Of a stretch of 64,000 nt of DNA, positions 7,806 to 16,855 are shown piece after piece. Position 1 is the first letter of the stretch. Each line of letters opens with the position of its first letter. The notes beneath the pieces were generated by a model, which made no database searches, was not told the origin of the DNA, and worked only from the letters and a program-made list of their open reading frames with translations. The position numbers were made by a program, and so were the translations under genes. The stretch comes from Cypionkella sp049896245 (GTDB lineage Bacteria > Pseudomonadota > Alphaproteobacteria > Rhodobacterales > Rhodobacteraceae). The DNA lies in NCBI RefSeq assembly GCF_049896245.1, contig NZ_JAFCTX010000016.1:28386-92385 (forward strand). The letters are read 5' to 3'.

Positions 7806-8678
7806 ATGCGCAAAGTAACCGTTGCCGCCACGCAATTCGCCTGTTCATGGGATTTGCCCGCCAATTTGGATCGGGCCGAGGCTTTGATCCGGGATGCGGC
7901 AGGTAAAGGCGCGCAAGTGGTTCTGATTCAAGAGCTTTTTGCCGCCCCCTATTTCTGTATTGAGCAGTTGCCGCAGTATTTCGCGCTGGCGGCTCCGTTG
8001 GCAGGGCATCCTTTGATCGCGCGATTCTCTGACCTTGCGCGGGAATTGGGCGTGGTGCTGCCCTGTTCGTATTTTGAAAAGGCCGGGCAGGCCTATTTCA
8101 ATTCGATGGCGATGATTGATGCCGATGGCCGTGTTTTGGGCAACTACCGCAAGACCCATATTCCGCAAGGGCCGGGCTATGAGGAGAAGTTCTATTTCTC
8201 GCCGGGCGATAGCGGCTATCGGGTGTGGGATACCAGTTTTGGCCGGATTGGGGTTGGAATTTGCTGGGATCAGTGGTTCCCGGAATGTGCGCGCTCGATG
8301 GCGTTGATGGGGGCCGAGATGTTGCTCTATCCGACCGCGATTGGCTCCGAGCCGCCGAGCCCCGGCTATGACAGCCAACCGCATTGGGAGATTTGTATGC
8401 GCGGCCATGCCGGGTCTAACATCATGCCGGTGATCGCCTCAAACCGGATCGGGCGCGAAGTAGCACCGGGTGGCCGGGAGGTGACGTTCTATGGCAGCAG
8501 TTTCATCTCGGACCACACCGGGCAGTTGCTGGCCAAAGCGGGGCGAGAGGCCGAGGCGGTGCTGACAGCGACGTTTGATCTGGACGCGATTGCTGATTTG
8601 CGCAGTTCGTGGGGTTTGTTTCGGGATCGGCGGCCTGAGACGTATCGGGCAGTGGCGAGCCTTGATGGATCAGCCTAG
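7806..8678 (+). CDS. aguB: N-carbamoylputrescine amidase
   Basis: A nitrilase-superfamily enzyme predicted to hydrolyse N-carbamoylputrescine to putrescine, CO2 and ammonia in the agmatine route of polyamine synthesis. At 290 residues it has the usual length. The Glu-Lys-Cys triad is visible in LIQELFAAPYF, YRKTHIPQGPGYEEKFYF and GICWDQWFPE. The start at 7806 follows GGAG. Its neighbour 1.3 kb upstream is the ornithine decarboxylase, so two putrescine routes sit close together. The partner agmatine deiminase is not in this window. Its last bases overlap the convergent DUF1624 gene by 9. Confidence 0.92.
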   Translation: MRKVTVAATQFACSWDLPANLDRAEALIRDAAGKGAQVVLIQELFAAPYFCIEQLPQYFALAAPLAGHPLIARFSDLARELGVVLPCSYFEKAGQAYFNSMAMIDADGRVLGNYRKTHIPQGPGYEEKFYFSPGDSGYRVWDTSFGRIGVGICWDQWFPECARSMALMGAEMLLYPTAIGSEPPSPGYDSQPHWEICMRGHAGSNIMPVIASNRIGREVAPGGREVTFYGSSFISDHTGQLLAKAGREAEAVLTATFDLDAIADLRSSWGLFRDRRPETYRAVASLDGSA

Positions 8679-9392
8679 CTGGGTATAGGCCCAGACGAGG
8701 CCAAGCAGAATCGGTTGGTGAATGAGGTAGATCAGCAGGCTGTGTTGACCGGGGCAGCTGAGGATTTGCACCCATCTGCCCGAGGGTTTGCCAGTGAGCG
8801 CCGCCCAAAGCCCGGTTTGGCTGCCGAGCTTGCCCAAGGCGATGCCTGATAGAACTGCGCCGAACCACGGGAAGATCGGCTCAAAATCCATCGTTGTCGC
8901 GGGCTCCAAGCTAAGGCCGATGAAGCGCAGCAGGGGAGTGGTCAGGGCCTGGGTGTGCCAGTGGTAGCTGCCATAAACGAACAGGGCAGCGAGGGCGGCG
9001 GTTGCGACTGCGGGCAGGCGCAGGGTCAGCAGGCCGAGCAGGCTATACAGGGCGATGGCGTGCAAGATACCGAAATAGACGTAGAATTCCGGCATCGCGA
9101 TACGGGTCGCGATACTGACCAGCAGCGCCGCCGCGGCGATTTTGCCGAATCTGCGCCAGAACGCGGGCCAGCGGATGGCTTGGCCATGCGCCAGCCAAAG
9201 GCCCACGCCGGACAACAACAGGAAGCTGCCCGCGACGATGCGGGCGTGGAAATAGAAGGTGGGGGTCAGGGCGTATTCGTAGGGGATCAGCCCGAACATC
9301 AGCAGATCATAGCTGAAATGAAAGGCCGCCATGCCGATCAATGCCAGCGTGCGGGCGAGATCAAGCAGCGGAATACGGTTGGTTTGCGGCAT
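8670..9392 (-). CDS. DUF1624 / HGSNAT-like integral membrane protein
   Basis: A 240-residue, very hydrophobic protein with about seven membrane segments. It begins NRIPLLDLARTLALIGMAAFHFSYDL, the signature of the DUF1624 family related to the catalytic domain of heparan-alpha-glucosaminide N-acetyltransferase. Family members are thought to move acyl groups across the membrane, but no substrate is known here. The start at 9392 has GAGGG five bases upstream; a TTG four codons earlier is less likely. Confidence 0.85.
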   Translation of the reverse strand: MPQTNRIPLLDLARTLALIGMAAFHFSYDLLMFGLIPYEYALTPTFYFHARIVAGSFLLLSGVGLWLAHGQAIRWPAFWRRFGKIAAAALLVSIATRIAMPEFYVYFGILHAIALYSLLGLLTLRLPAVATAALAALFVYGSYHWHTQALTTPLLRFIGLSLEPATTMDFEPIFPWFGAVLSGIALGKLGSQTGLWAALTGKPSGRWVQILSCPGQHSLLIYLIHQPILLGLVWAYTQLG

Positions 9393-9440
9393 CGGCACCC
9401 TCAAAATTCAGGGATACGTCGCAGTTTGCCCGCGAAGTGG

Positions 9441-9464
9441 CAAGGGCGGCTTGCGCCGCCCTTG
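9441..9464 (-). terminator. Hairpin 3' of gltA
   Basis: A perfect 10-bp stem, CAAGGGCGGC with GCCGCCCTTG, around a 4-base TTGC loop, lying 6 bases past the gltA stop. There is no T-run on the minus strand, so it may be a weak terminator or a 3' end stabiliser. Confidence 0.65.
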
Positions 9465-9470
9465 GGTGGT

Positions 9471-10766
9471 TTAGCGATGTTTCACGTCCACATAATCGCG
9501 CTGCTTTTCGCCGATGTAAAGCTGACGCGGGCGGCCGATCTTTTGGTTTTTCTCGGCGATCATCTCTTTCCACTGCGAAATCCAGCCAACGGTGCGCGAA
9601 ATCGCGAAGATCGGCGTGAACATCGAGGTTGGGAAGCCCATCGCATCAAGGATGATGCCGGAATAAAAATCGACGTTGGGATACAGCTTTTTCGAGATGA
9701 AATAATCATCCGACAACGCGATCCGCTCCAGTTCCTTGGCGACTTGCAGGGTCGGGTTGTTGTGGATGCCCAGAAGCTCCAGAACTTCATCCGCCGATTC
9801 CTTCATCACCGTGGCACGGGGATCGAAGTTTTTATAGACGCGGTGGCCAAAGCCCATCAGGCGGAAGCCCGAGTTCTTGTCCTTGGCCTTGGCGATATAT
9901 TCCGGGATACGGTTGACAGTGCCAATTTCGCGCAGCATCTCTAAGCAGGCCTGGTTCGCGCCGCCATGCGCCGGACCCCAAAGACAAGCGATGCCAGCGG
10001 CGATACAGGCGAAGGGGTTGGCGCCCGACGAGCCCGCCAGACGCACGGTCGAGGTCGAGGCGTTCTGTTCATGATCGGCGTGCAGCATCATGATCCGGTC
10101 CATCGCCTTGGCGAGAATCGGGTTCACATGATAATCTTCCGCCGGAACAGCAAAACACATGTTCAGGAAATTGCCCGAGTAGGACAGAGAATTCTTCGGA
10201 TAAACAAAGGGTTGCCCGACCGAGTATTTATAGGCCATCGCGGCAATCGTCGGCAGCTTGGCGATCATGCGGATGGCGGCCACTTCGCGCTGCCATTCAT
10301 CGTTAATGTCCAAGCTGTCGTGATAGAACGCTGACATCGCGCCGACCACGCCGACCATGGTGGCCATCGGATGCGCGTCACGCCGGAAGCCGCGGAAGAA
10401 GTTGTGCATCTGTTCATGCACCATGGTGTGCCGGGTCACCCGGCCTTCAAAATCAGCCAGTTGCGAAGCATTCGGCAGCTCGCCATAGAGCAGCAGGTAG
10501 CACATTTCGAGATAACTCGATTTGTTCGCCAGCTGTTCAATCGGGTAGCCGCGGTGCAACAGCTCGCCCTTATCGCCGTCGATATAGGTGATCGCGCTTT
10601 CGCAAGCGGCGGTCGAAGTGAAGCCGGGGTCAAAGGTAAAGACATCAGCTTGATCATAAAGCTTGCGGATATCAACAACATCCGGGCCCAGAGTGGGCGA
10701 GTATACCGGCAGGTCGTAGGATTTTCCGTCAAGGCTTAGCGTGGCAGTCTTGGTCTGTTCAGCCAT
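9471..10766 (-). CDS. gltA: Citrate synthase (type II)
   Basis: Condenses oxaloacetate and acetyl-CoA to citrate, the entry step of the TCA cycle. The 431 residues match the hexameric Gram-negative type. The three catalytic regions are present: WGPAHGGAN (first His), LMGFGHRVYKN (second His) and YPNVDFYSG (Asp). The N-terminal small domain of type II enzymes (SLDGKSYDLPVYSPTLGPDVVDI) is also present. A GGGGGAT lies just before the ATG. It follows gltX on the same strand with a 75-base gap, the usual order in this bacterial family. Confidence 0.98.
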   Translation of the reverse strand: MAEQTKTATLSLDGKSYDLPVYSPTLGPDVVDIRKLYDQADVFTFDPGFTSTAACESAITYIDGDKGELLHRGYPIEQLANKSSYLEMCYLLLYGELPNASQLADFEGRVTRHTMVHEQMHNFFRGFRRDAHPMATMVGVVGAMSAFYHDSLDINDEWQREVAAIRMIAKLPTIAAMAYKYSVGQPFVYPKNSLSYSGNFLNMCFAVPAEDYHVNPILAKAMDRIMMLHADHEQNASTSTVRLAGSSGANPFACIAAGIACLWGPAHGGANQACLEMLREIGTVNRIPEYIAKAKDKNSGFRLMGFGHRVYKNFDPRATVMKESADEVLELLGIHNNPTLQVAKELERIALSDDYFISKKLYPNVDFYSGIILDAMGFPTSMFTPIFAISRTVGWISQWKEMIAEKNQKIGRPRQLYIGEKQRDYVDVKHR

Positions 10767-10841
10767 CTTTCATCCCCCAATTAAAGCCATCCCTACGGCA
10801 GAGGGCGGCCTTGCGTTCCGGTTCGGCAGGGGGCGGGCGGA

Positions 10842-12242
10842 TCAGGCCGCCGCATCCTCCAGCCGGGCAATCGTCTCATCCTGACCGATGACCAGCATCA
10901 TGTCATACACACTCGGCGTCACAGTGCGCCCCGCCAAGGCCGCGCGCAGGGGGCTGGCAAGTTTGCCAAAACCGATCCCGTTTTCTGCGGCAACTTGGTT
11001 AAGGATCGGCTCCAACGCGTCCTTTGTCCAGCTAACATTTTGCAGCTGCGGCGTCAATGTTTTCAGTATACCACGGGATACCGTATCCAGGGATTTGGCC
11101 GAAGCGTCATCAGGTTGGACCGGGCGGGAAATCAGCGCAAAGTGAGCCTTTTCAAGAAGTTCCGGGAAAGTCTTCGCGCGGTCTTTCACGCAGTAGAGTG
11201 CGGATTCAAGCAGGGTGTTCTGCGCATTTGTCAGCGCAGGTTTGCCTGCCGCGACCAGATAGGCAGTCAATTCATGCAGCAGTGCAGCATTTTCGCTCAT
11301 CGCGATATGATGGCCGCAGGTGTTTTCCAGCTTTTTGAAATCCAGCCGCGCGGGTGAGCGGCCGATGCCACCCAGATCAAACATCTGCAGCGCCTCAGCG
11401 GTTGTGAAAATCTCGGCATCGCCATGCGCCCAGCCAAGACGGGTCAGGTAGTTGCGCATTCCGGCGGCGGGATAACCCATCGCCTGATATTCCTCAACGC
11501 CCGTCGCGCCGTGGCGTTTCGACAATTTCTTGCCATCCGGGCCATGGATCAGCGGAATATGCGCCCAGACAGGAATTTCCCAGCCCATCGCATCGTAGAT
11601 CATCTGCTGGCGCGCCGCGTTGTTCAGATGGTCATCCCCGCGAATGACATGAGTGACGCCCATGTCGTGATCGTCGACCACCACGGCCAACATATAGGTC
11701 GGTGTCGCATCAGAACGTAAACAAATCATATCATCGAGCGAAGAATTCTGGATCACCACGCGGCCCTGCACGGTGTCGTTGATGATCGTCTCACCCGTGC
11801 GGGGGGCCTTCATGCGGATGACGTAAGGCGCGTCGGGGAAGGTTGCCGGATCAGCGTCGCGCCACGGGCTTTGGAACACGGCGTAACTTCCACGCGCCTC
11901 GGCTTCGGCGCGGAAGCTTGCTATTTCTTCCTGCGTGCTGAAGCACTTATAGGCGGTACCGCGCGCCAGCATCGCGTAGGCAACCTCGGCGTGACGGTCT
12001 TTGCGGTCAAACTGGCTGACTACATCGCCATCCCAATCAAGACCCAGCCAGGTCAGGCCGCGCAGGATAGCGGCGGTGGCCTCGGGGGTGGAACGCTCGC
12101 GGTCGGTGTCCTCAATCCGCAGCAGGAATTTGCCGCCGCGGCCGCGCGCGTAAAGCCAGTTGAACAAAGCCGTGCGACCGCCGCCGATGTGCAGATAGCC
12201 GGTGGGCGAGGGGGCAAAGCGGGTGACAACTGGGCGGGACAT
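10842..12242 (-). CDS. gltX: Glutamyl-tRNA synthetase
   Basis: Charges tRNA-Glu. The HIGH-type motif is PSPTGYLHIGGGRTALF at residues 11-27 and the KMSKS-type motif is KLSKRHGATGVEEY near residue 240. The 466 residues are normal. Alphaproteobacteria often have two gltX genes, one of which makes Glu-tRNA-Gln for the amidotransferase route; which copy this is cannot be told here. AAAGG lies upstream of the ATG. It is divergent from comEC across 76 bases, which must hold both promoters. Confidence 0.97.
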   Translation of the reverse strand: MSRPVVTRFAPSPTGYLHIGGGRTALFNWLYARGRGGKFLLRIEDTDRERSTPEATAAILRGLTWLGLDWDGDVVSQFDRKDRHAEVAYAMLARGTAYKCFSTQEEIASFRAEAEARGSYAVFQSPWRDADPATFPDAPYVIRMKAPRTGETIINDTVQGRVVIQNSSLDDMICLRSDATPTYMLAVVVDDHDMGVTHVIRGDDHLNNAARQQMIYDAMGWEIPVWAHIPLIHGPDGKKLSKRHGATGVEEYQAMGYPAAGMRNYLTRLGWAHGDAEIFTTAEALQMFDLGGIGRSPARLDFKKLENTCGHHIAMSENAALLHELTAYLVAAGKPALTNAQNTLLESALYCVKDRAKTFPELLEKAHFALISRPVQPDDASAKSLDTVSRGILKTLTPQLQNVSWTKDALEPILNQVAAENGIGFGKLASPLRAALAGRTVTPSVYDMMLVIGQDETIARLEDAAA

Positions 12243-12318
12243 GTGGGGTTAACCTTTCAGAAACCTTATCGGCAGTAGGATCGCGGCAGCTTTAGGCAAA
12301 TGCGGGGGGCAAAACAAG

Positions 12319-14436
12319 GTGGTGGGGCGCCCGGGGAACTTTCTGAACATGTTGCTGTGGCCGATGCACGCGCTGGCAGAAGCGCGCGGGCTGCTGTTTG
12401 CGTGGGTGCCTGTGTTTCTGGGTTGCGGCATTGCTGCATGGTTTGCGCTGCCGTTTGAGCCGGATTTGGAATTCTATGCGGTTTGCGCGGGCATTTTTCT
12501 GGCGCTGATCGTGCTGCATCGCTTTGGGGCGGAGCTGTGGCATCCGCCGCTGGTGGCACTGGCTTGCGTGCTGGTGGGGCTGATGGCGGCGGGCTTGCGC
12601 GCGCATATGGTCGCCGCCCCGATGCTGGAGCAGCGCTACTATGGTGCTGTGCAGGGGCGGGTGATCAATATAGATCGCTCGCAATCGGACGCGCTGCGGA
12701 TCACCTTGGATCAGGTCGTGCTGCAGGATTTTTCCCCGGCGAAAACACCGCTGAACGTGCGGATTTCCCTGCATGGACAGGATGTTGGCTTTAATCCGGG
12801 GCAGGTGGTTTTGCTGACGGCCTCGCTGGCCGCACCCGAGGGGCCTGCCGAACCCGGCGGTTTTGATTTTCGTCGCATGGCATATTTTCAGCAGCTGGGG
12901 GCGGTGGGGTATACGCGAAGTCCGGTTTTGCTCTGGGCCGAGGCCGCCCCCGGCACGCAAGCGATCAACCGGCTGCGCACCGATATCACCCGCGCGATGA
13001 TTGCGGCGGTGCCGTCAGAGGCGGGGGCGTTTGCGACTGGGGCGATGACCGGGGATCGCTCAGCGATTTCCTTGGATACGGTGCAGGCGCTGCGCGATTC
13101 GAACCTTGCGCATTTGCTGGCGATTTCGGGGATGAATATGGCATTTATCACCGGGTTTGTGTTCGCCCTGCTGCGCTACGGGCTGGCGCTGATCCCACCC
13201 GTGGCGCTGCGGGTGAACTCGAAAAAGGTCGCGGCGGTGGCGGCGTTTGCGGTGGCGTTGTTCTATTTGCTGCTGTCGGGGGCGAATGTGGCAACGGTGC
13301 GGGCGTTTTTGATGGTCTGCGTGATGCTCGGCGCGGTGCTCTTGGACAGGCGCGGCTTGACCATGCGCTCGGTGGCGCTCGCGGCGGTGATCTTGCTTTT
13401 GGCACAACCCGAAAGCCTGCTGGAGCCGGGGTTTCAGCTGTCTTTTGCCGCAACCGTGGTGCTGATTGCGGGGTTTTCGTCCTTGGATCGGCAGATCTTG
13501 CGCGAAAAGCTGCCGCGCTGGCTGATGCCGGTGTTCACCTTGGTGCTGACCTCGGTGCTGGCCGGGATTGCGACCGCGCCCTTTGCGGCGGCGACGTTCA
13601 ATCGGTTTACCGATTACGGCTTGCTCGCCAATCTGCTGACCGTGCCGATGATGTCGGTGCTGATGGCGGCGGGTGCTGTGGCGGCGCTGCTGGCCCCGAT
13701 TGGTCTGGCTGGCCCGGCCTTGTGGGTGATGGAGCAGGCGGGGCGCTGGATTCTGTTTATCGCGTATTGGGTGGCAGGGCTGGAAGGGGCGGTGACGCCG
13801 ATCGTGCAACCGGGGCCCTGGGTGATGCCGCTGATTACTTTGGCCGGAATATGGGCTGTGCTTTGGCGCGGGCGGGCGCGTTGGGCAGCAGCGGTGCCGT
13901 TGGTTTTGGGACTGGCGCTGTGGGCCAGCACCACGCGGCCCAGTTTGCTGATTTCCAGCGATGGCGCGTTGGTTGGGTTGATGAGCGCGCAGGGCCGGGC
14001 GCTGTCGGTGGCGCGTGGTGCGGGGTTTACCGCCGAGAACTGGCTGCAAGACGATGGCGATTTGGCTGTGCAGGCAGAGGCTTACGCAAGGACGGGGTTT
14101 TCAGGGCCAAAGGGCGCGCGGGCGTTTGAATTCGACGGTTGGCGCGGGGTCGCTTTAAGCGGCAAGGCGGCGGGAGAGGCTTTGGTCGCTGCCTGCGCAC
14201 AGGCCGATCTGGTGGTGATGCCCGCGGCGGTGGCGCCTGTTGTCGCTACGCCGAAGGATTGCATCATCATTGATCGCAAAATGCTGGATCAGACCGGGGC
14301 TTTGGCTCTTTCTGTGCAAGACAGTCGATTGATTCTCAAGCCAACCCGCGCTGCCCAACGTATCTGGATGGCAGACAAACCGATCTGGCAAGACCGCAGC
14401 CTTGCCAAACCGCGCGCGTTATTGGCAGCTCAGTAG
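12319..14436 (+). CDS. comEC: ComEC/Rec2 family DNA-uptake channel
   Basis: An inner-membrane protein that in competent bacteria passes single-stranded DNA into the cytoplasm. About 705 residues: an N-terminal DUF4131 region with membrane segments (30-90), a soluble OB-like part (about 110-190), then the Competence domain with about eight membrane segments, starting near HLLAISGMNMAFITGF (residue 258). The C-terminal 180 residues show no metallo-beta-lactamase HxHxDH motif, so the nuclease-like domain is absent or decayed. The GTG at 12319 is the longest start; ATG at 12349 is possible. The 3' end overlaps the convergent lexA by 7 bases. Confidence 0.92.
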   Translation: MVGRPGNFLNMLLWPMHALAEARGLLFAWVPVFLGCGIAAWFALPFEPDLEFYAVCAGIFLALIVLHRFGAELWHPPLVALACVLVGLMAAGLRAHMVAAPMLEQRYYGAVQGRVINIDRSQSDALRITLDQVVLQDFSPAKTPLNVRISLHGQDVGFNPGQVVLLTASLAAPEGPAEPGGFDFRRMAYFQQLGAVGYTRSPVLLWAEAAPGTQAINRLRTDITRAMIAAVPSEAGAFATGAMTGDRSAISLDTVQALRDSNLAHLLAISGMNMAFITGFVFALLRYGLALIPPVALRVNSKKVAAVAAFAVALFYLLLSGANVATVRAFLMVCVMLGAVLLDRRGLTMRSVALAAVILLLAQPESLLEPGFQLSFAATVVLIAGFSSLDRQILREKLPRWLMPVFTLVLTSVLAGIATAPFAAATFNRFTDYGLLANLLTVPMMSVLMAAGAVAALLAPIGLAGPALWVMEQAGRWILFIAYWVAGLEGAVTPIVQPGPWVMPLITLAGIWAVLWRGRARWAAAVPLVLGLALWASTTRPSLLISSDGALVGLMSAQGRALSVARGAGFTAENWLQDDGDLAVQAEAYARTGFSGPKGARAFEFDGWRGVALSGKAAGEALVAACAQADLVVMPAAVAPVVATPKDCIIIDRKMLDQTGALALSVQDSRLILKPTRAAQRIWMADKPIWQDRSLAKPRALLAAQ

Positions 14437-15116
14437 CTGCGGATCAGACCGACAAGACGGCCCTGAACCTTCACCATATGATCGGGAAACACACGGGTTT
14501 CGTAGGCGGGGTTTGCTGCCTCAAGCGCGATCATGCTGCCACGACGACGGAAGCGCTTCAGCGTGGCTTCAGCATCCTCCACCAAGGCGACAACGATATC
14601 GCCGTTTTCAGCGGTGATCTGTTCGCGGATCACCACGATGTCGCCGTCGTTGATTCCAGCCTCGATCATCGAATCGCCTTTAACTTCAAGCGCATAGTGT
14701 TGGCCGTTGCCAGAAAGCATCGACCCCGGCACCGCCACATGATGCGAAATATGCGAAATCGCTTCAATCGGCACACCGGCGGCGATCCGACCCATCATCG
14801 GGATTTCCAGTGCGTAGATGCCTGCAATCGGCATCGCTTCGCGTGGCGGATCGACCTTGTCGCCCTTGATCAGTTTTGGTGAGAAGCCGGGTTTTTCCAT
14901 CGCTTCGGGAAGTTTCAGAATTTCCAAGGCCCGCGCGCGGTGGGCGAGGCGGTGGATGAAGCCGCGCTCCTCCAATGCTGTGATCAAACGGTGGATGCCA
15001 GATTTCGAGCGCAGATCCAGCGCATCTTTCATTTCATCGAAAGACGGCGGCACACCGTCTTTATCCATGCGGGTTTTGATGAAATCCAGAAGTTCCAGTT
15101 GCTTACGCGTCAGCAT
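14430..15116 (-). CDS. lexA: LexA repressor / SOS autoprotease
   Basis: Represses DNA-repair genes and cleaves itself when RecA is activated. The 228 residues include the winged helix at the N-terminus (MLTRKQLELLDFIKTRM), the cleavage site Ala113-Gly114 in RIAAGVPIEA, the catalytic Ser149 in KGDSMIEAG and Lys187 in DAEATLKRF. An alphaproteobacterial SOS box lies 32 bases before the start, so it should regulate itself. It is followed by comEC from the other strand. Confidence 0.97.
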   Translation of the reverse strand: MLTRKQLELLDFIKTRMDKDGVPPSFDEMKDALDLRSKSGIHRLITALEERGFIHRLAHRARALEILKLPEAMEKPGFSPKLIKGDKVDPPREAMPIAGIYALEIPMMGRIAAGVPIEAISHISHHVAVPGSMLSGNGQHYALEVKGDSMIEAGINDGDIVVIREQITAENGDIVVALVEDAEATLKRFRRRGSMIALEAANPAYETRVFPDHMVKVQGRLVGLIRSY

Positions 15117-15147
15117 TTCCCAGCCCCTATGCAGGTGTTGTTGCTAT

Positions 15148-15162
15148 GTTCTGCCCGCGTTC
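15148..15162 (-). promoter_or_regulatory. SOS box (LexA operator)
   Basis: Plus-strand GTTC-TGCCCGC-GTTC is an exact GTTC-N7-GTTC, the direct-repeat operator known for alphaproteobacterial LexA. It lies 32 bases upstream of the lexA start and fits autoregulation. Confidence 0.85.
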
Positions 15163-15194
15163 TTGCTTTGTGTCAAGCGGTTTGCAGCGCTGCG

Positions 15195-16370
15195 CTAGAT
15201 TGCGATGTAGTTCGCCATCTCACCTGCCGCGCGCGGCCCGTCGCCCATCGGGCGGATCAAAAGCGCGTTCGCCTCGGTCAGAATCGTCAATAGCGCGGAA
15301 TCCTGACGCTCAAAAGCGGTCACTGTGGGCTTGCCATCCTCAACCGTAAGCCGCGCGCGCATATAGTGGTCGCGCGGGCCGTTGGCGGGTTGGTCGGCCC
15401 CCAGGCGGGCGCTGAGAATCTGCGGTTTCGGTGGCAAGCCCAGCATGGCTTTCAGCATCGGCACCAGGAACAGATGGCCGCAAACTATGGCGGACACCGG
15501 ATTTCCGGGCAGGCCAAGCATCGGGATTCCCAAGACTTTCCCGGCCATCAGCGGCTTGCCGGGACGCATGGCGATTTGCCAGAAGGCGCGCTCTAAGCCC
15601 AGATCGGTGGCAACTTTGCCGACGAGATCATGGTCGCCTACGGACGCTCCGCCGATGGTAACGATCAGGTCAGCGCCTTCTGTCAGCGCGAAAACCGCGC
15701 GCAAGCTGGCTTCGGTATCGCGGGCAATCGGCAGCATCCTGGCTTCCCCGCCCGCCGCTTCGACCATCGCGGCAAGGGCGAAGGTGTTCGACGCGATGAT
15801 CTGGTCGGGGCCGGGGGATTCGCCGGGCATCACCAACTCGTCTCCAGAGGCGATCAGGGCTACGATGGGGCGGCGGCGGACGGTGACTGCGGCCACATTC
15901 ATCGCGGCCAACAGGGCGAGGTCGTTGGGGCGCAGCAGGCGCGGGGACAGGGTTTGGCCGCGCACAAAATCCTGGCCGCGCGGGCGGATGTTGTCGCCGG
16001 GTTTGGCAGGCGTGTTCAGGATGATTTTATCGCCGTCGCGGCTGATGTCTTCCTGGATGGCGACACTTACGCCGCCTTCGGGCAATGGCGCGCCGGTGAA
16101 AATGCGGATGGCTTGGTGCGGCGCGATGGAACCTTGGAAGCCGTGGCCTGCGCCGGCTTCGCCGATCACGCTGAAGCTTTCGCCGGGGGTGGCGGGGCGG
16201 CCCAAAGCGTAGCCGTCCATCGCAGCGGCGTCAAAGGGGGGTTGGGTTAATTGCGCAGTGGCGGCGGTCGCCATGACACGGTTGTTGGCGCGGCGCAGTG
16301 GCAGGATTTCGGTATCAGTGGCGGCCGCGAGGGCGATGCAGCGGGCAAGAGCATCTTCAACTGAAATCAC
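15195..16370 (-). CDS. moeA: Molybdopterin molybdenumtransferase MoeA
   Basis: Inserts molybdate into adenylylated molybdopterin in the last step of molybdenum cofactor synthesis. The 391 residues show the usual order: PPFDAAAMDGYAL near residue 45, RIFTGAPLPEG near 90, IRPRGQDF near 127, the MoCF-binding-like core VTIGGASVGDHD near 235, and MRPGKPLMAG with GLPGNPVSA near 270-290. The start is a GTG at 16370 that overlaps the moaC stop by 4 bases, so the two are translationally coupled. Also called glp in some genomes. Confidence 0.96.
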   Translation of the reverse strand: MISVEDALARCIALAAATDTEILPLRRANNRVMATAATAQLTQPPFDAAAMDGYALGRPATPGESFSVIGEAGAGHGFQGSIAPHQAIRIFTGAPLPEGGVSVAIQEDISRDGDKIILNTPAKPGDNIRPRGQDFVRGQTLSPRLLRPNDLALLAAMNVAAVTVRRRPIVALIASGDELVMPGESPGPDQIIASNTFALAAMVEAAGGEARMLPIARDTEASLRAVFALTEGADLIVTIGGASVGDHDLVGKVATDLGLERAFWQIAMRPGKPLMAGKVLGIPMLGLPGNPVSAIVCGHLFLVPMLKAMLGLPPKPQILSARLGADQPANGPRDHYMRARLTVEDGKPTVTAFERQDSALLTILTEANALLIRPMGDGPRAAGEMANYIAI

Positions 16371-16855
16371 AGCTTTGCCTCATAAAGTCCTGATTTTCCA
16401 CCATCTTTCAGGATCAGGTGGATGCCTTCGATCGACATGGATTTCTCTACCGCTTTCACCATGTCGTAGATGGTCAGGCAGGCGATGGACACAGCCGTCA
16501 GCGCCTCCATCTCGACGCCAGTTTGACCGCTGGTTTTCACTGTAGCCTCAATCACAATTCCCGGAAGGCTGGGGTCGGGTGTCAGATCCAGCGAGACTTT
16601 GGTGATCGGCAGAGGGTGGCACAGAGGGATCAGATCGGCGGTTTTCTTCGCGGCCATGATGCCCGCCAGACGCGCGACGCCCAGCACATCGCCCTTTTTG
16701 GCGCGGCCTTCGGTGATCAGCGCGAGGGTTTCCACTGACATTTTCACCGCACCCCGCGCCACGGCAATTCGCGCCGTTACGGCTTTGTGCGACACGTCAA
16801 CCATATGGGCACGGCCTTGGTCGTCGAAATGCGTGAGGCCAGCTTCTTGGCTCAT
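16367..16855 (-). CDS. moaC: Cyclic pyranopterin monophosphate synthase MoaC
   Basis: Works with MoaA to turn GTP into cyclic pyranopterin monophosphate, the first stage of molybdenum cofactor synthesis. The 162 residues carry the family signatures MVDVSHKAVTARIAVARG at the N-terminus, AAKKTADLIPLCHPLPI near residue 70 and GVEMEALTAVSIACLTIYDM near 112. It overlaps trpC upstream and moeA downstream by 4 bases each, so one transcript probably carries tryptophan and cofactor genes. MoaA is not in the window. Confidence 0.97.
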   Translation of the reverse strand: MSQEAGLTHFDDQGRAHMVDVSHKAVTARIAVARGAVKMSVETLALITEGRAKKGDVLGVARLAGIMAAKKTADLIPLCHPLPITKVSLDLTPDPSLPGIVIEATVKTSGQTGVEMEALTAVSIACLTIYDMVKAVEKSMSIEGIHLILKDGGKSGLYEAKL

